Positions 17,161 to 25,813 of a DNA stretch of 48,547 bases are shown here, in pieces (positions within the stretch are counted from its first letter, which is position 1; every line of letters begins with the position of its first letter). Source of the stretch: Streptomyces sp. AC555_RSS877. GTDB lineage: Bacteria > Actinomycetota > Actinomycetes > Streptomycetales > Streptomycetaceae. Both the position numbers and the translations under genes were made by a program. Under the pieces are notes generated by a model. The model was not told the origin of the DNA. It saw only the letters and a program-made list of their open reading frames with translations, and made no database searches. The stretch spans positions 1 to 48,547 of the forward strand of contig NZ_JAGMUK010000020.1 in the NCBI RefSeq assembly GCF_019049245.1, written 5' to 3'.

Positions 17161-17541
17161 GTGTCACGGTCCGAACGCTCACCCCTGCTGCTCGCCGGCC
17201 TGCTGGCCACCGCGGGTGTCGCCCACTTCGCCTCTCCACGCCAGTTCGACGCGATCGTCCCGCGCAGCCTGCCCGGCACGCCCAGGACCTGGACGTACGC
17301 CAGCGGAGTCGCCGAACTGGCGCTGGCCGCGGGCATCGCCGCCCCGCGCACCCGGAAGCCGGCAGCGCTCGCCGCCGCCGCACTCTTCGTCGGCGTGTTC
17401 CCCGCCAACGTCAAGATGGCCGTCGACTGGCGCCACCGCCCCGCCCCCCTGAAGGCCGCCGCCCTCGGACGGCTGCCGCTCCAGATACCCCTCGTCCTGT
17501 GGGCCCGCAGCGTCGCGCGCGGCGGCGAGGGCCGGTCATGA
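17161..17541 (+). CDS. DoxX-like small membrane protein
   Basis: A 126-residue protein with about four hydrophobic segments: LLLAGLLATAGVAHFASP, YASGVAELALAAGIAAP, PAALAAAALFVGVFPANVKM and LGRLPLQIPLVLWA. The early GVAHF and the GVAEL motif fit the DoxX-like/MauE superfamily of four-helix membrane proteins, whose members often accompany redox enzymes. It starts at GTG 17161 after GAGGAGG. Its stop overlaps the ATG of the Bcp peroxiredoxin (17538), so the two are co-translated, which fits a redox-related role. No cysteine pair or other catalytic motif is visible. Confidence 0.75.
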   Translation: MSRSERSPLLLAGLLATAGVAHFASPRQFDAIVPRSLPGTPRTWTYASGVAELALAAGIAAPRTRKPAALAAAALFVGVFPANVKMAVDWRHRPAPLKAAALGRLPLQIPLVLWARSVARGGEGRS

Positions 17542-18005
17542 GCGCCCGTCCGGAGACCGGCGACAAGATCGAGGACTTCACGCTGCCGGACGAGACCGGC
17601 ACGCCCCGCAGCCTGTCCGACCTGCTCGCCGACGGACCCGTCGTGCTGTTCTTCTACCCCGCCGCCTTCACCCCCGGCTGCACCGCCGAGGCCTGCCACT
17701 TCCGCGACCTGGCCGCCGAGTTCGCCGCCGTCGGCGCCCGGCCCGTGGGCATCAGCGGCGACGCCGTCGAACGCCAGCAGGAGTTCGCCGGAGAGCACAA
17801 CCTCGGCATGCCCCTGCTGTCCGACACCGACGGGAAGATCCGGGAGCTGTTCGGCGTGAAGCGGGGCTTCTCCCTCGCGCCCACCAAGCGGATCACCTTC
17901 GTCATAGCCGAGGACCGGACGATCCTGGAGGTCGTCCGCAGCGAACTGCGGATGAACACCCACGCCGACCGGGCTCTCGACGCGTTGCGTGCCCACCGCG
18001 CCTGA
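17538..18005 (+). CDS. bcp: Thioredoxin-dependent peroxiredoxin, Bcp type
   Basis: A 155-residue AhpC/TSA-fold enzyme that reduces hydrogen peroxide and organic hydroperoxides using thioredoxin. The peroxidatic Cys48 lies in FYPAAFTPGCTAEAC and the probable resolving Cys53 is five residues later in the same helix, the atypical 2-Cys arrangement of the Bcp class. VGISGDAVERQQEF and LLSDTDGKIRELFGV are typical. The ATG at 17538 overlaps the preceding stop (ATGA), coupling it to the DoxX-like gene. The PP2C gene follows after 32 bases and may be co-transcribed. Confidence 0.93.
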   Translation: MSARPETGDKIEDFTLPDETGTPRSLSDLLADGPVVLFFYPAAFTPGCTAEACHFRDLAAEFAAVGARPVGISGDAVERQQEFAGEHNLGMPLLSDTDGKIRELFGVKRGFSLAPTKRITFVIAEDRTILEVVRSELRMNTHADRALDALRAHRA

Positions 18006-18037
18006 CCGACCGGACCCCGAAGGGCGCACCGCGGTTG

Positions 18038-20407
18038 ATGCCCTGCCGCAAAGGGACCATCCTGGACGCTATGGAGCACGCCTCCGCTGCGGCAACCATC
18101 GATGCCCGGGGCATCGTGACGGGGTGGAGCGACGACGCCCTGCGGCTGACGGGATACCCGGCCCACGAGGTCGTGGGACGCCCGGCGCGGGAACTGCTCG
18201 CCGAGGACCCGCCGGACGAGACCGTGGCGGCGCTGACAGGCACCGCCGTGCTGCGGCACCGGGACGGCACCCCCCTCACACTCGACGTGAAGGCACACCC
18301 CCTGCGCGGAGGTGACGGCACCCCGCAGGGGTACGTGATCACCGCGGAACGGCCCGGCGAGAAAACCCTCGCCGGGCAGGCCTTCCAGCAGGCGTCCGTG
18401 TCCATGTCGGTCTTCGACACCCGGCAGCGCTATCTGCGCCTCAACGACACCGCCTGCCGGGTGATGGGCGTGTCGGAGGACGTCCTGCTCGGCAGGCCCT
18501 TCCCGGAGACCGTGGAGGACGCCGAGCACAGCCGGGGCTTCCACAGCAATCTGCGCCAGGTCGCCGAGACGGGCCGGCCGGTCCACTACGAGAGCTTCAC
18601 CGGCGCGCCCGCCCTCAACCGGGAGCACGCCTGGAACATCGAGATGTGGCCCGTGCGGAACGCCTCGGGCGACGTCACCGGAGTCGCCCTGGCGGCGCTC
18701 GACAGCACCGAGCAGTACTGGGCCCGCCAGCGCCTGGCACTGCTGAACGAGGCGGGGGCCGCCATCGGCACCACCCTGGACGTGGTCCGCACCGCCGAGG
18801 AACTCGTCGAACTCCTCGTCCCGAGGTACGCCGACTTCGCCAGCGTCGACCTGCTCGAATGGGTCCTCGGCGCGGACGAACCCGTGGCGGCCCTGGACGG
18901 CGAGATCGTCCTGCGCCGCGTCGCCCACGGCTCCGGCACCGAGGGCACCCCCGAAGCGGCCGTACACCTGGGCGAGGTGGACGTCTATCCCCCCTACTCG
19001 CCGCCCGCGAAGGCGCTGCGGCAGGTGAGGGCGGTCCTCGGCCAGGCCGGCGAGCCGGACTTCATGCGGTGGGTCGCCGAACGCAACGCGCGGGCCCCCG
19101 CGGGCCGCCCCCACCGCAGGGGGGTCCACTCGATGCTCGCGGTGCCGCTGCGCGCCCGCGGCACCACGCTGGGTGTCGCGGTGGCCGTCCGCATCGCCCA
19201 CCCGGAGGACTACGTCGGTGACGACGCCGTCCTCGCCGAGGAACTGGCCGGCCGCGCCGCCGTCTGCATCGACAACGCCCGTCGCTTCGGCCGCGAACGC
19301 ACCACCGCTCTGGCTCTCCAGCACAGCCTGCTGCCTCGCGGCCTGCCCGGTCAGGCGGCGGTCGAGGTGGCCCACCGCTACCTGCCCTCCGGGTCGCTCG
19401 CCGGCATCGGCGGCGACTGGTTCGACGTGATCCCGCTCTCCGGCAGCCGGGTGGCCCTGGTCGTCGGCGACGTCGTCGGCCACGGCATCCCCTCGTCGGC
19501 GACCATGGGGCGCCTGTGCACCGCCGTCCGCACCCTCGCCGACGTCGACCTCCCGCCGGACGAACTGCTCACCCACCTCGACGATCTGGTCACCCACCTC
19601 GCGTCCGGCGACACCGACGAGGACGTCGCGGAACTCGGCGCCACCTGCCTCTACGCCGTCTACGACCCGGTCTCCCGCCGCCTCACCATGGCCGCCGCAG
19701 GACACCCCCCGCCGGCCCTGGTCCTGCCCGACGGCACCGCACGGCTCATGCCCCTGACCGCGGGCCCCCCGCTCGGCGTCGGCGGGCTGCCCTTCGAGGC
19801 CAGCGAGATGGAACTGCCCGAGGGCGCCGTCGTCGCCCTGTACACCGACGGCCTCATCGAGGACCGCGATCGCGACGTCGACCACGCCACCGACGAACTG
19901 TGCCGCGCCCTGACCGCCCGCACCGAGACCCTCGACGACCTGTGCGACACCGTGCTGAAGGCCGTACTGCCGGAAGAGCCGGGAGACGACGTGGCCCTGC
20001 TGCTGGCCCGCACCCGGGCGCTGGGCGCGGACCAGGTCGCCACCTGGGACGTCACACCGGACCCCGCCCACGTGGCCGCGACCCGGCAGGCCGCCACCGA
20101 ACAACTCACCGCCTGGGGACTGGACGAGGCCGCGTTCGTCACCGAACTCGTCGTCAGCGAACTGGTCACCAACGCGATCCGCTACGGCGAACCGCCCATC
20201 CAGCTACGGCTGATTCGCGACCGCACCCTCATCTGCGAGGTCTCCGACGGCAGTTCCACCTCCCCGCACCTGCGCCGCGCCCACGCCTTCGACGAAGGGG
20301 GCCGCGGACTGCTCCTGGTCGCCCAGCTCACCCAGCGCTGGGGCAGTCGGCAGACCGGCAGCGGCAAGACCATCTGGGCCGAGCAGATCCTGCCGCCGCC
20401 GGACTGA
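18038..20407 (+). CDS. PAS-PAS-GAF-PP2C phosphatase with C-terminal HATPase (SpoIIE/RsbU-type regulator)
   Basis: A 789-residue sensor-phosphatase. Approximate order: PAS 1 (11-115, IDARGIVTGWSDDALRLTG), PAS 2 (125-235, FDTRQRYLRLNDTACRVMG), GAF (240-430), PP2C/SpoIIE domain (450-640), HATPase_c (665-785). The PP2C metal motifs are visible as GIGGDWFDVIP, VVGDVVGHG and LYTDGLIEDRD; the HATPase N-box is VSELVTNAIRYG. This fusion combines an RsbU-like phosphatase with an anti-sigma-type kinase, so it could act on anti-sigma antagonists of a SigB-family sigma factor such as that at 5305 (inference). The start is uncertain: ATG 18038 (AAGGG upstream) or ATG 18071. Its stop is 3 bases from the convergent LigD-type gene. 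Confidence 0.92.
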   Translation: MPCRKGTILDAMEHASAAATIDARGIVTGWSDDALRLTGYPAHEVVGRPARELLAEDPPDETVAALTGTAVLRHRDGTPLTLDVKAHPLRGGDGTPQGYVITAERPGEKTLAGQAFQQASVSMSVFDTRQRYLRLNDTACRVMGVSEDVLLGRPFPETVEDAEHSRGFHSNLRQVAETGRPVHYESFTGAPALNREHAWNIEMWPVRNASGDVTGVALAALDSTEQYWARQRLALLNEAGAAIGTTLDVVRTAEELVELLVPRYADFASVDLLEWVLGADEPVAALDGEIVLRRVAHGSGTEGTPEAAVHLGEVDVYPPYSPPAKALRQVRAVLGQAGEPDFMRWVAERNARAPAGRPHRRGVHSMLAVPLRARGTTLGVAVAVRIAHPEDYVGDDAVLAEELAGRAAVCIDNARRFGRERTTALALQHSLLPRGLPGQAAVEVAHRYLPSGSLAGIGGDWFDVIPLSGSRVALVVGDVVGHGIPSSATMGRLCTAVRTLADVDLPPDELLTHLDDLVTHLASGDTDEDVAELGATCLYAVYDPVSRRLTMAAAGHPPPALVLPDGTARLMPLTAGPPLGVGGLPFEASEMELPEGAVVALYTDGLIEDRDRDVDHATDELCRALTARTETLDDLCDTVLKAVLPEEPGDDVALLLARTRALGADQVATWDVTPDPAHVAATRQAATEQLTAWGLDEAAFVTELVVSELVTNAIRYGEPPIQLRLIRDRTLICEVSDGSSTSPHLRRAHAFDEGGRGLLLVAQLTQRWGSRQTGSGKTIWAEQILPPPD

Positions 20408-20410
20408 TCG

Positions 20411-21013
20411 TCACTTCTCCGGGGCGTCGGCGGCGACCTGGGCGAGGGTGCGGCCGGAGCGCGCGGACCGGGCCCGGTAAGGGTCGGGCGTGCCGTGGCC
20501 CCGGGTGCGCCCCTCGGACGCCTTCACCAGCAGCCAGGACTCGTCGTCGCCGCCCCGGAACCGGGTCAGGGCGTACCTGCCGTGCAGCTTCGACCCGTGC
20601 AGCCGGAACGTCGCGTGCCCGTGCTCCAGCGACTCCCCGAAGTCCACGGGCCGGCCCCTGCGGTCGTGGCTCAGCGGCTCGTACGTGCCGTGGTCCCAGA
20701 CGATCACCGTGCCGCCGCCGTACTCGCCCGCCGGGATCACGCCCTCGAACTCCTCGTACTCCAGCGGATGGTCCTCGGTGGGCACGGCGAGCCGCTTGTC
20801 CTTCGGGTCGTCGGAGGGGCCCTTGGGGACCGACCAGGACTTCAGGACGTCGTCGACCTGGAGCCGGAAGTCGAAGTGCAGGGTGCGGGCGTCATGGATC
20901 TGCACGACGAACCGGGGTTCCTCGCCGGCCGGGGCCTGTCGTCCCGGCGGCTCGCCGGTCCGGCCGAAGTCCCGCTTGCCGTGGTAGTCCCGCAGCCGGT
21001 CACGGTCACCCAC
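20411..21013 (-). CDS. LigD-type 3'-phosphoesterase domain protein, stand-alone
   Basis: A 200-residue protein matching the phosphoesterase (PE) domain of bacterial LigD. It contains FVVQIHDARTLHFDFRLQVD, with the conserved HxxxxxHxDxR pattern of the active site, then LKSWSVPKGPS, DHPLEYEEFEGVIPAGEYGG, IVWDHGTYEP and the C-terminal LHGRYALTRF. This domain trims 3' ribonucleotides and 3'-phosphates during end joining. Here it is not fused to polymerase or ligase; a separate ATP-dependent ligase is at 11270. It starts at GTG 21013 after AAGGAG. The aldo/keto reductase lies upstream on the same strand. Confidence 0.92.
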   Translation of the reverse strand: MGDRDRLRDYHGKRDFGRTGEPPGRQAPAGEEPRFVVQIHDARTLHFDFRLQVDDVLKSWSVPKGPSDDPKDKRLAVPTEDHPLEYEEFEGVIPAGEYGGGTVIVWDHGTYEPLSHDRRGRPVDFGESLEHGHATFRLHGSKLHGRYALTRFRGGDDESWLLVKASEGRTRGHGTPDPYRARSARSGRTLAQVAADAPEK

Positions 21014-21088
21014 CGTCGACTCCTTCCCGGGCGTTCCACACCACCGGGCCGCCCTGTCCCACGGGCCCCCGGGTACCCCGCCGAGGGG

Positions 21089-21919
21089 TCAGAACTCCTC
21101 GTGCGTCTCCGGGTCCCCGCCGATGCGCCGGTGGGCGCGGTCCGCGATCGCCGCCATCTGGGCGGGGTCCAGCTCGAAGCCGAAGACGTCGAGGTTCCGG
21201 CGCTGCCGCTCGGGGTCCGCCGACTTCGGGATGGGGAGCGCGCCGAGCTGGACGTGCCAGCGCAGGACGACCTGGCCGGGCGTCACCCCGTGGGCCTCGG
21301 CGACCGAGGCGACGACGGGATCCTCCAGCAGCGCCGTGCCCCGCCCCAGCGGGCTCCAGCTCTCGACCAGGATCCCCTTGCGGGCGTGGAAGGCGCGCAG
21401 CTCGTCCTGCGGGAAGAACGGGTGCAGTTCGATCTGGTTGACCGCGGGCAGGACCCCGGTCTCCTTCTCCAGGCGTTCGATGTGCTCGGCCGTGAAGTTG
21501 GAGACGCCGATGGAGCGCACGAGACCGTCCTCGCGCAGCCTGATCATGGCCTTCCAGGAGTCGACGTACTGGTCGACACGGGGGAGCGGCCAGTGGATCA
21601 GGTACAGGTCCACATGGTCCAGGCCGAGGCGGGCGCGGGACGCCTCGAAGGAGGCGAGGGTCTTGTCGTAGCCGTGGTGCCGGCCGGGGAGCTTGGTCGT
21701 CACCACGATCTCCTCGCGGGGCACGCCGCTGCCGGCCACGCCACGACCGACGCCGCTCTCGTTGCGGTAGTTCGTCGCCGTGTCGACCAGCCGGTAGCCG
21801 GCCTCCAACGCGCCGCGCACCGCCTGTTCCGCCTGTGTGTCGTCCATCGGCCAGGTGCCCAGGCCGATGGCGGGGATCGTCGTTCCGTCGTTGAGCGTGT
21901 GCGTCGGGATGCTGATCAC
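21089..21919 (-). CDS. Aldo/keto reductase (AKR5-like, 2,5-diketo-gluconate reductase type)
   Basis: A 276-residue NADPH-dependent oxidoreductase with the AKR barrel. Family motifs: GLGTWPMDDTQAEQAVRGAL, GYRLVDTATNYRNESGVGRG (Asp and Tyr of the catalytic tetrad), VVTTKLPGRHHGYD (catalytic Lys), LYLIHWPLP (catalytic His), IGVSNFTAEHIERL and the cofactor loop PIPKSADPERQRRN. It starts at GTG 21919, preceded by GGGAAGG; the frame is open far upstream but without family similarity. It is divergent from the TauD-like gene at 22182. The physiological substrate is unknown. Confidence 0.93.
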   Translation of the reverse strand: MISIPTHTLNDGTTIPAIGLGTWPMDDTQAEQAVRGALEAGYRLVDTATNYRNESGVGRGVAGSGVPREEIVVTTKLPGRHHGYDKTLASFEASRARLGLDHVDLYLIHWPLPRVDQYVDSWKAMIRLREDGLVRSIGVSNFTAEHIERLEKETGVLPAVNQIELHPFFPQDELRAFHARKGILVESWSPLGRGTALLEDPVVASVAEAHGVTPGQVVLRWHVQLGALPIPKSADPERQRRNLDVFGFELDPAQMAAIADRAHRRIGGDPETHEEF

Positions 21920-22181
21920 TGCGTGGCCTTCCCTTGACTGTGTCGTCCCTCCAGGGTCGGGGACAGGGGGAGCAGTGATCAAACGGACAGGCGGGGAGGA
22001 GGCCGTGTCCGGGCTTCGGTGCGGTCCGGCGGTGGAGGGGACCTCCGGGGGCGTACCAGCCGGCCCCGCGTCGCGGAGACGTACCCGACGAGGCCCTGTC
22101 GCCACGCTCGCCCAACGCTGTCACGATCTTTGGAGTCGGTCCGATCCCGGCCGGCGCCAGGGACGACCATGCGGAGCGTGT

Positions 22182-23156
22182 ATGACGACGGACAGGGCCA
22201 CTGCGGGCCGATCGGACGAGGCCTCGGGGACCGAGGTGAAGCCGGTCGCCGGACACATCGGGGCCGAGATCACCGGCGTCGACCTGGCCGACGGCCTCGA
22301 CGACACCGTGGTCGCCGCGATCCGGGCGGCGCTGCTGCGCTGGAAGGTGGTGTTCTTCCGCGGGCAGCGGCTCGATCACCCGGGGCATGTGGCGTTCGCC
22401 CGCCGCTTCGGCGAACCGGTCGTGCTGCGCAAGCGCGGCAGCGCCTCGCCGCCGGACTTCCCCGAGATCGAGACCACCGCCGACAGGCTGGAGCTGGGCG
22501 GCAGGTTCGGCATGGAGCACGACGAATGGCTGCGACGCCGACGGCACACCCTCCTGCGCGGCTGGCACTGCGACCACGGCGCCCGCGTCGACCCCCCGGC
22601 CGCGACGATCCTGCGCGCGGAGACCGTCCCGCCCTACGGCGGCGACACCACCTGGTCCAACCTGGCGGCCGCCTACGCCGGACTCTCCGCCCCCCTCAGG
22701 GAGTTCGTCGACGGACTGCGCGCCGAGCACCGGCTCGGCGTCGGCTACCAGCCGCGGCCCGGCGACGACGCGTACGTCCGCCATCTGCTGGACCGTCAGG
22801 TCGCCTCGCTGCACCCGCTGGTGCGCGTCCACCCGGAGACGGGGGAGCGGATCCTGTACGTCAACGGCTACTACGTCGAGCAGATCGCCGACCTCTCCCG
22901 GGCCGAGAGCGGCGCGATCCTGGAGATGCTGCTGGAGCAGGCGACCCGGCCCGAGTACACGGTCCGGTTCCGCTGGGAGCCGGGCAGCGTGGCCTTCTGG
23001 GACAACCGGGCCACCATCCACCTCGCGCCCGGTGACAACGCCCACCTCGACTTCCCCCGGACCATGCACAGGGTGATGCTCACCGGTGACGTCCCGGTCG
23101 GCGTGGACGGCAAGCCGTCGGAGCCGGTCACCGGGACCGAGCCCGGGCGTTGGTGA
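22182..23156 (+). CDS. TauD/TfdA-family Fe(II)/2-oxoglutarate dioxygenase
   Basis: A 324-residue member of the taurine/alkylsulfatase dioxygenase family. Iron ligands are His129 and Asp131 (WHCDHG) and His280 (WDNRATIHLA); Arg297 in TMHRVML is the likely 2-oxoglutarate contact. The N-terminal GHIGAEITGVDLADGL and VVFFRGQRLDHPGHVAFARR are typical. Substrate choice (taurine, alkylsulfate, other) cannot be read from the sequence. It starts at ATG 22182. It is convergent with the LLM flavin oxidoreductase (7-base gap); that pairing is compatible with organosulfur use, but no sulfonate transporter is nearby. Confidence 0.93.
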   Translation: MTTDRATAGRSDEASGTEVKPVAGHIGAEITGVDLADGLDDTVVAAIRAALLRWKVVFFRGQRLDHPGHVAFARRFGEPVVLRKRGSASPPDFPEIETTADRLELGGRFGMEHDEWLRRRRHTLLRGWHCDHGARVDPPAATILRAETVPPYGGDTTWSNLAAAYAGLSAPLREFVDGLRAEHRLGVGYQPRPGDDAYVRHLLDRQVASLHPLVRVHPETGERILYVNGYYVEQIADLSRAESGAILEMLLEQATRPEYTVRFRWEPGSVAFWDNRATIHLAPGDNAHLDFPRTMHRVMLTGDVPVGVDGKPSEPVTGTEPGRW

Positions 23157-23162
23157 CCTCGC

Positions 23163-24203
23163 TCAGCTGTCCGGCTGCCAGCCCAGGGCCGGGCCCAGCT
23201 TCGTCGCCATGTCGGTGAGGATCTGCACGTAGTCCTCGTGCTCGAAGGTGAACGGCAGCGCGAACGCGACCTCGTCGACCTCGCGGAACGCGGCGTGCGC
23301 GTGCAGCCGCTCGGCGATCTCCTGAGACGTACCGACGATGTCGGGCGCGAACATCAGACGGGCCGGACCCTGCGGCGACGCGGTACGAGGGGTGCGCTTG
23401 GCCGCGTACTCCTCGTACCTGGCGCGCTGCTCGGGCGAGGCGGAGTCGGTGGGGATGACGACGAGGCCCTGGGAGACGCGGGCGGCTTCGCCGTCGGGGT
23501 GGGCGGCACGGAAGGCGCGGATGTGGGAGAGCTGGATCTCGGCGAAGTCCGGTGCTCCCTCGACGCCCTCCGCCTTGACGACGCTGCTGACCAGGAAGTT
23601 CATACCGTGCTCGCCGGCCCACTTCGCCGAGCCGAGGCTGCCGCCGCCGTACCAGAGGCGGCGGCCGAGGCCGGGGGAGTGCGGCTGCACCCGGTCCGAG
23701 AACACCTCGAACCCCTCGACCCCGCTGAAGTCGGTGGCCGGCTCCCCGCGCACGAAGTCCAGCAGCCGCCGCACCCGCTCGTAGCTGAAGTCCTCGGCGT
23801 CCGCCGTGTCCGGGTACAGCGCGCCCTTGACCTCGTCGTAGCGCATGGGCGGGCCCACGCTCACCCCCGGGTTGAGACGGCCGCCGGACAGCAGGTCGAC
23901 GGTCGCCAGGTCCTCGGCCAGCCGCAGCGGGTTCTCCCAGCCCAGCGGGATGACCGCCGTGCCGAGCTCGATACGGCGGGTGCGCTGCGAGGCCGCCGCC
24001 AGCACCGCGACGGGCGAGGAGATGCCGTACTGCAGATGACGGTGGCGCAGCCACGCGCTGTCGAAGCCCAGCCGCTCGCCCAGCTCGATGATCTCCAGCG
24101 TGGACTCGTGGCCCCGGCGTGGATTCTCCTCGTCGAACAGCCCGATGGTCAGGAAGCCCAGCTTGCGCAACGGGCGTGAGATCGGCGGCACGGGGCCCTC
24201 CAT
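23163..24203 (-). CDS. LLM-class flavin-dependent oxidoreductase
   Basis: A 346-residue bacterial-luciferase-like monooxygenase using reduced flavin. Family features: KLGFLTIGLFDEENP at the N-terminus, IIELGERLGFDSAWLRHRHL, RIELGTAVIPLGWENPLRLA (flavin-binding region), DLLSGGRLNPGVSVGPPMRY and VGTSQEIAERL near the end. ATG 24203 is given, but a GTG four codons later with GGAGGG just upstream is equally good. Downstream of and co-directional with the phosphoesterase at 24264 (60-base gap). Substrate unknown; neighbouring TauD and AKR genes suggest accessory catabolism. Confidence 0.92.
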   Translation of the reverse strand: MEGPVPPISRPLRKLGFLTIGLFDEENPRRGHESTLEIIELGERLGFDSAWLRHRHLQYGISSPVAVLAAASQRTRRIELGTAVIPLGWENPLRLAEDLATVDLLSGGRLNPGVSVGPPMRYDEVKGALYPDTADAEDFSYERVRRLLDFVRGEPATDFSGVEGFEVFSDRVQPHSPGLGRRLWYGGGSLGSAKWAGEHGMNFLVSSVVKAEGVEGAPDFAEIQLSHIRAFRAAHPDGEAARVSQGLVVIPTDSASPEQRARYEEYAAKRTPRTASPQGPARLMFAPDIVGTSQEIAERLHAHAAFREVDEVAFALPFTFEHEDYVQILTDMATKLGPALGWQPDS

Positions 24204-24263
24204 CGGTCGAGTCGTACAGCGGTTCTGTCCGGAGTGTCGCAGGCGGCGGCCGTACGACCGCGA

Positions 24264-25766
24264 TCAGGTCAGCGCGATGGTGATCTCGTCCTCGACCGGC
24301 GGCTCGGTCTCCTGGGCGCGGTTGCCGGTGGCCGCGTGGCAGCGCAGCAGGATCGTCTCCGGGGTGACGTCCAGACGCAGGAAGCACTTGAAGAACGGCG
24401 GACTGTAGGTGGCCGAACTCGGCGAGAACAGCTGCGTGTAGATCTTGCGGACCGGGAGCCGGAACCGCGAGGTGCGGTCGGGGCGGCCGCCGGCGCCCAG
24501 CAGACTGGCGACGACCCGCGTGCGCAGGGTGACCCGCACGGGCCCGCCCGGGGTGCGGGTCGGCGGGATGCCGAGCCGCTCGGCGATCACGGCCGTCGCC
24601 TCGGCCTCGGTGAGCGTGAAGAAACGGCGCAGGCGCAGCCGACGGCCGTACAGCCTGCTGTAGAAGGCGAGGGAGTCGCCGCGCAGCGGGTAGCAGCGGA
24701 AGTCCTTCTCGGTGACGTCGGCGACCGAGATGTGGGGGATGGTGTGGGTGGCGTGCATGAACGCGCCGCCGCCGCCCGCGACGACGTACTGGATGGTGCG
24801 GCCGTCCACCCGCACCGGGTAGCGCTGGTAGTTGTGGATGTCGCCGCCGATCGCCGCCACGTAGTGGTGCTCCGGGTCGCGGACGATGTCGTCGACCGTG
24901 CCGCCGCCGTCTATCGCGCAGGGGTGGTGCTCGCCGTCCACGTACAGGGGCGATCCGGTGATCAGGATCTTCGGGCGGGGGCCCTGGGAGACCTCGCGCA
25001 GCCAGGCGCCCTGTTCGGCGTCGATACCGCCCAGCAGGCCCGTGTCGATGCCTATGATCCGCACCGGCCCGGCGTCGATGGCCCAGTACGGGCCCGGCTG
25101 CACGGCCCGTTGGGCCGCGTCCGACCGCAACTGCCGTGTTTCGTCGAGGCGTTGGCCGTCGTCCGCGCGGGGCCGGTGCCACAGCAGGGACCGCAGCCAG
25201 GCGCGGGTGAGGGGGCGGGGCCCGGGTTCCGGTTCGAGGGGCGGGGCGTCGTCGCAGAAGACGCGCATGAAGGCGCCGAGGTCCTCGTACCAGTCGTGGT
25301 TGCCGGGTATCGCGTAAATCGGTGCCCGGTAGTCCTGGTACGGGCGGAAGAACTTCGTGCCGTAGTCGTCCGCGCTGCCCACCGGGTAGATCACGTCACT
25401 GGCGACCACCGCGAACCGCGTGTCCTCACCGACCTTCAGAAACCCGGGGACGACGGCGTACTGGGGATCGTCGCCCTCACCGGTGTCGCCGAGGACCATG
25501 AAGGAGAACCGGTCCGGGTCGTCCCGCCGGATCACCTTGTCGGCCGGTGCGCCCGCCGCCGCCCGCTGCGCCACCCAACGGCCGCGGGTACGGCCCGTCG
25601 GGTCCCCGAACCAGGACGCCACGACTCCGTTGCGGGCGGCCCACAGCGTCTTCGGGTTGAGCCACGAGATCTTCTCGGCCTTGTGGGGCATGAGCTGCTG
25701 GTACCGGCCGCGTTCCGTGGTGCCCCAGCCGGCGCCTTCGGCGGTATCACGTGAGGATTCAGACAC
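24264..25766 (-). CDS. Calcineurin-like metallophosphoesterase
   Basis: A 500-residue cytoplasmic protein with the five metallophosphoesterase motif blocks: FMVLGDTGEGDD, VVASDVIYPVGSADDY, AIPGNHDWYED, HYVAAIGGDIHNYQRYP and a following AGGGGAFMHATH. The usual Asp, Asp/Asn and His metal ligands are present. N- and C-terminal extensions (about 1-85 and 380-500) are not assigned. No signal peptide or membrane segment is obvious. It starts at GTG 25766 without a Shine-Dalgarno; TACGGT 6 bases before it could be a leaderless -10. It lies 47 bases downstream of the MHYT gene on the same strand. Substrate unknown. Confidence 0.9.
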   Translation of the reverse strand: MSESSRDTAEGAGWGTTERGRYQQLMPHKAEKISWLNPKTLWAARNGVVASWFGDPTGRTRGRWVAQRAAAGAPADKVIRRDDPDRFSFMVLGDTGEGDDPQYAVVPGFLKVGEDTRFAVVASDVIYPVGSADDYGTKFFRPYQDYRAPIYAIPGNHDWYEDLGAFMRVFCDDAPPLEPEPGPRPLTRAWLRSLLWHRPRADDGQRLDETRQLRSDAAQRAVQPGPYWAIDAGPVRIIGIDTGLLGGIDAEQGAWLREVSQGPRPKILITGSPLYVDGEHHPCAIDGGGTVDDIVRDPEHHYVAAIGGDIHNYQRYPVRVDGRTIQYVVAGGGGAFMHATHTIPHISVADVTEKDFRCYPLRGDSLAFYSRLYGRRLRLRRFFTLTEAEATAVIAERLGIPPTRTPGGPVRVTLRTRVVASLLGAGGRPDRTSRFRLPVRKIYTQLFSPSSATYSPPFFKCFLRLDVTPETILLRCHAATGNRAQETEPPVEDEITIALT

Positions 25767-25813
25767 CGGTGCACCGTAACAACGATGCGGAACCGGCCAG
25801 GAGTTGGGTCAGC

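Noticed and set aside
17654..20104. Long minus-strand open frame opposite the peroxiredoxin and PP2C genes
   Set aside because: Shadow of the plus-strand genes; no recognisable domain and no ribosome-binding site.
21914..21980. GATCACTG (21914-21921) and CAGTGATC (21973-21980), 8-bp inverted repeat near the AKR start
   Set aside because: Arms are 51 bases apart and one overlaps the coding start; a chance match is likely.
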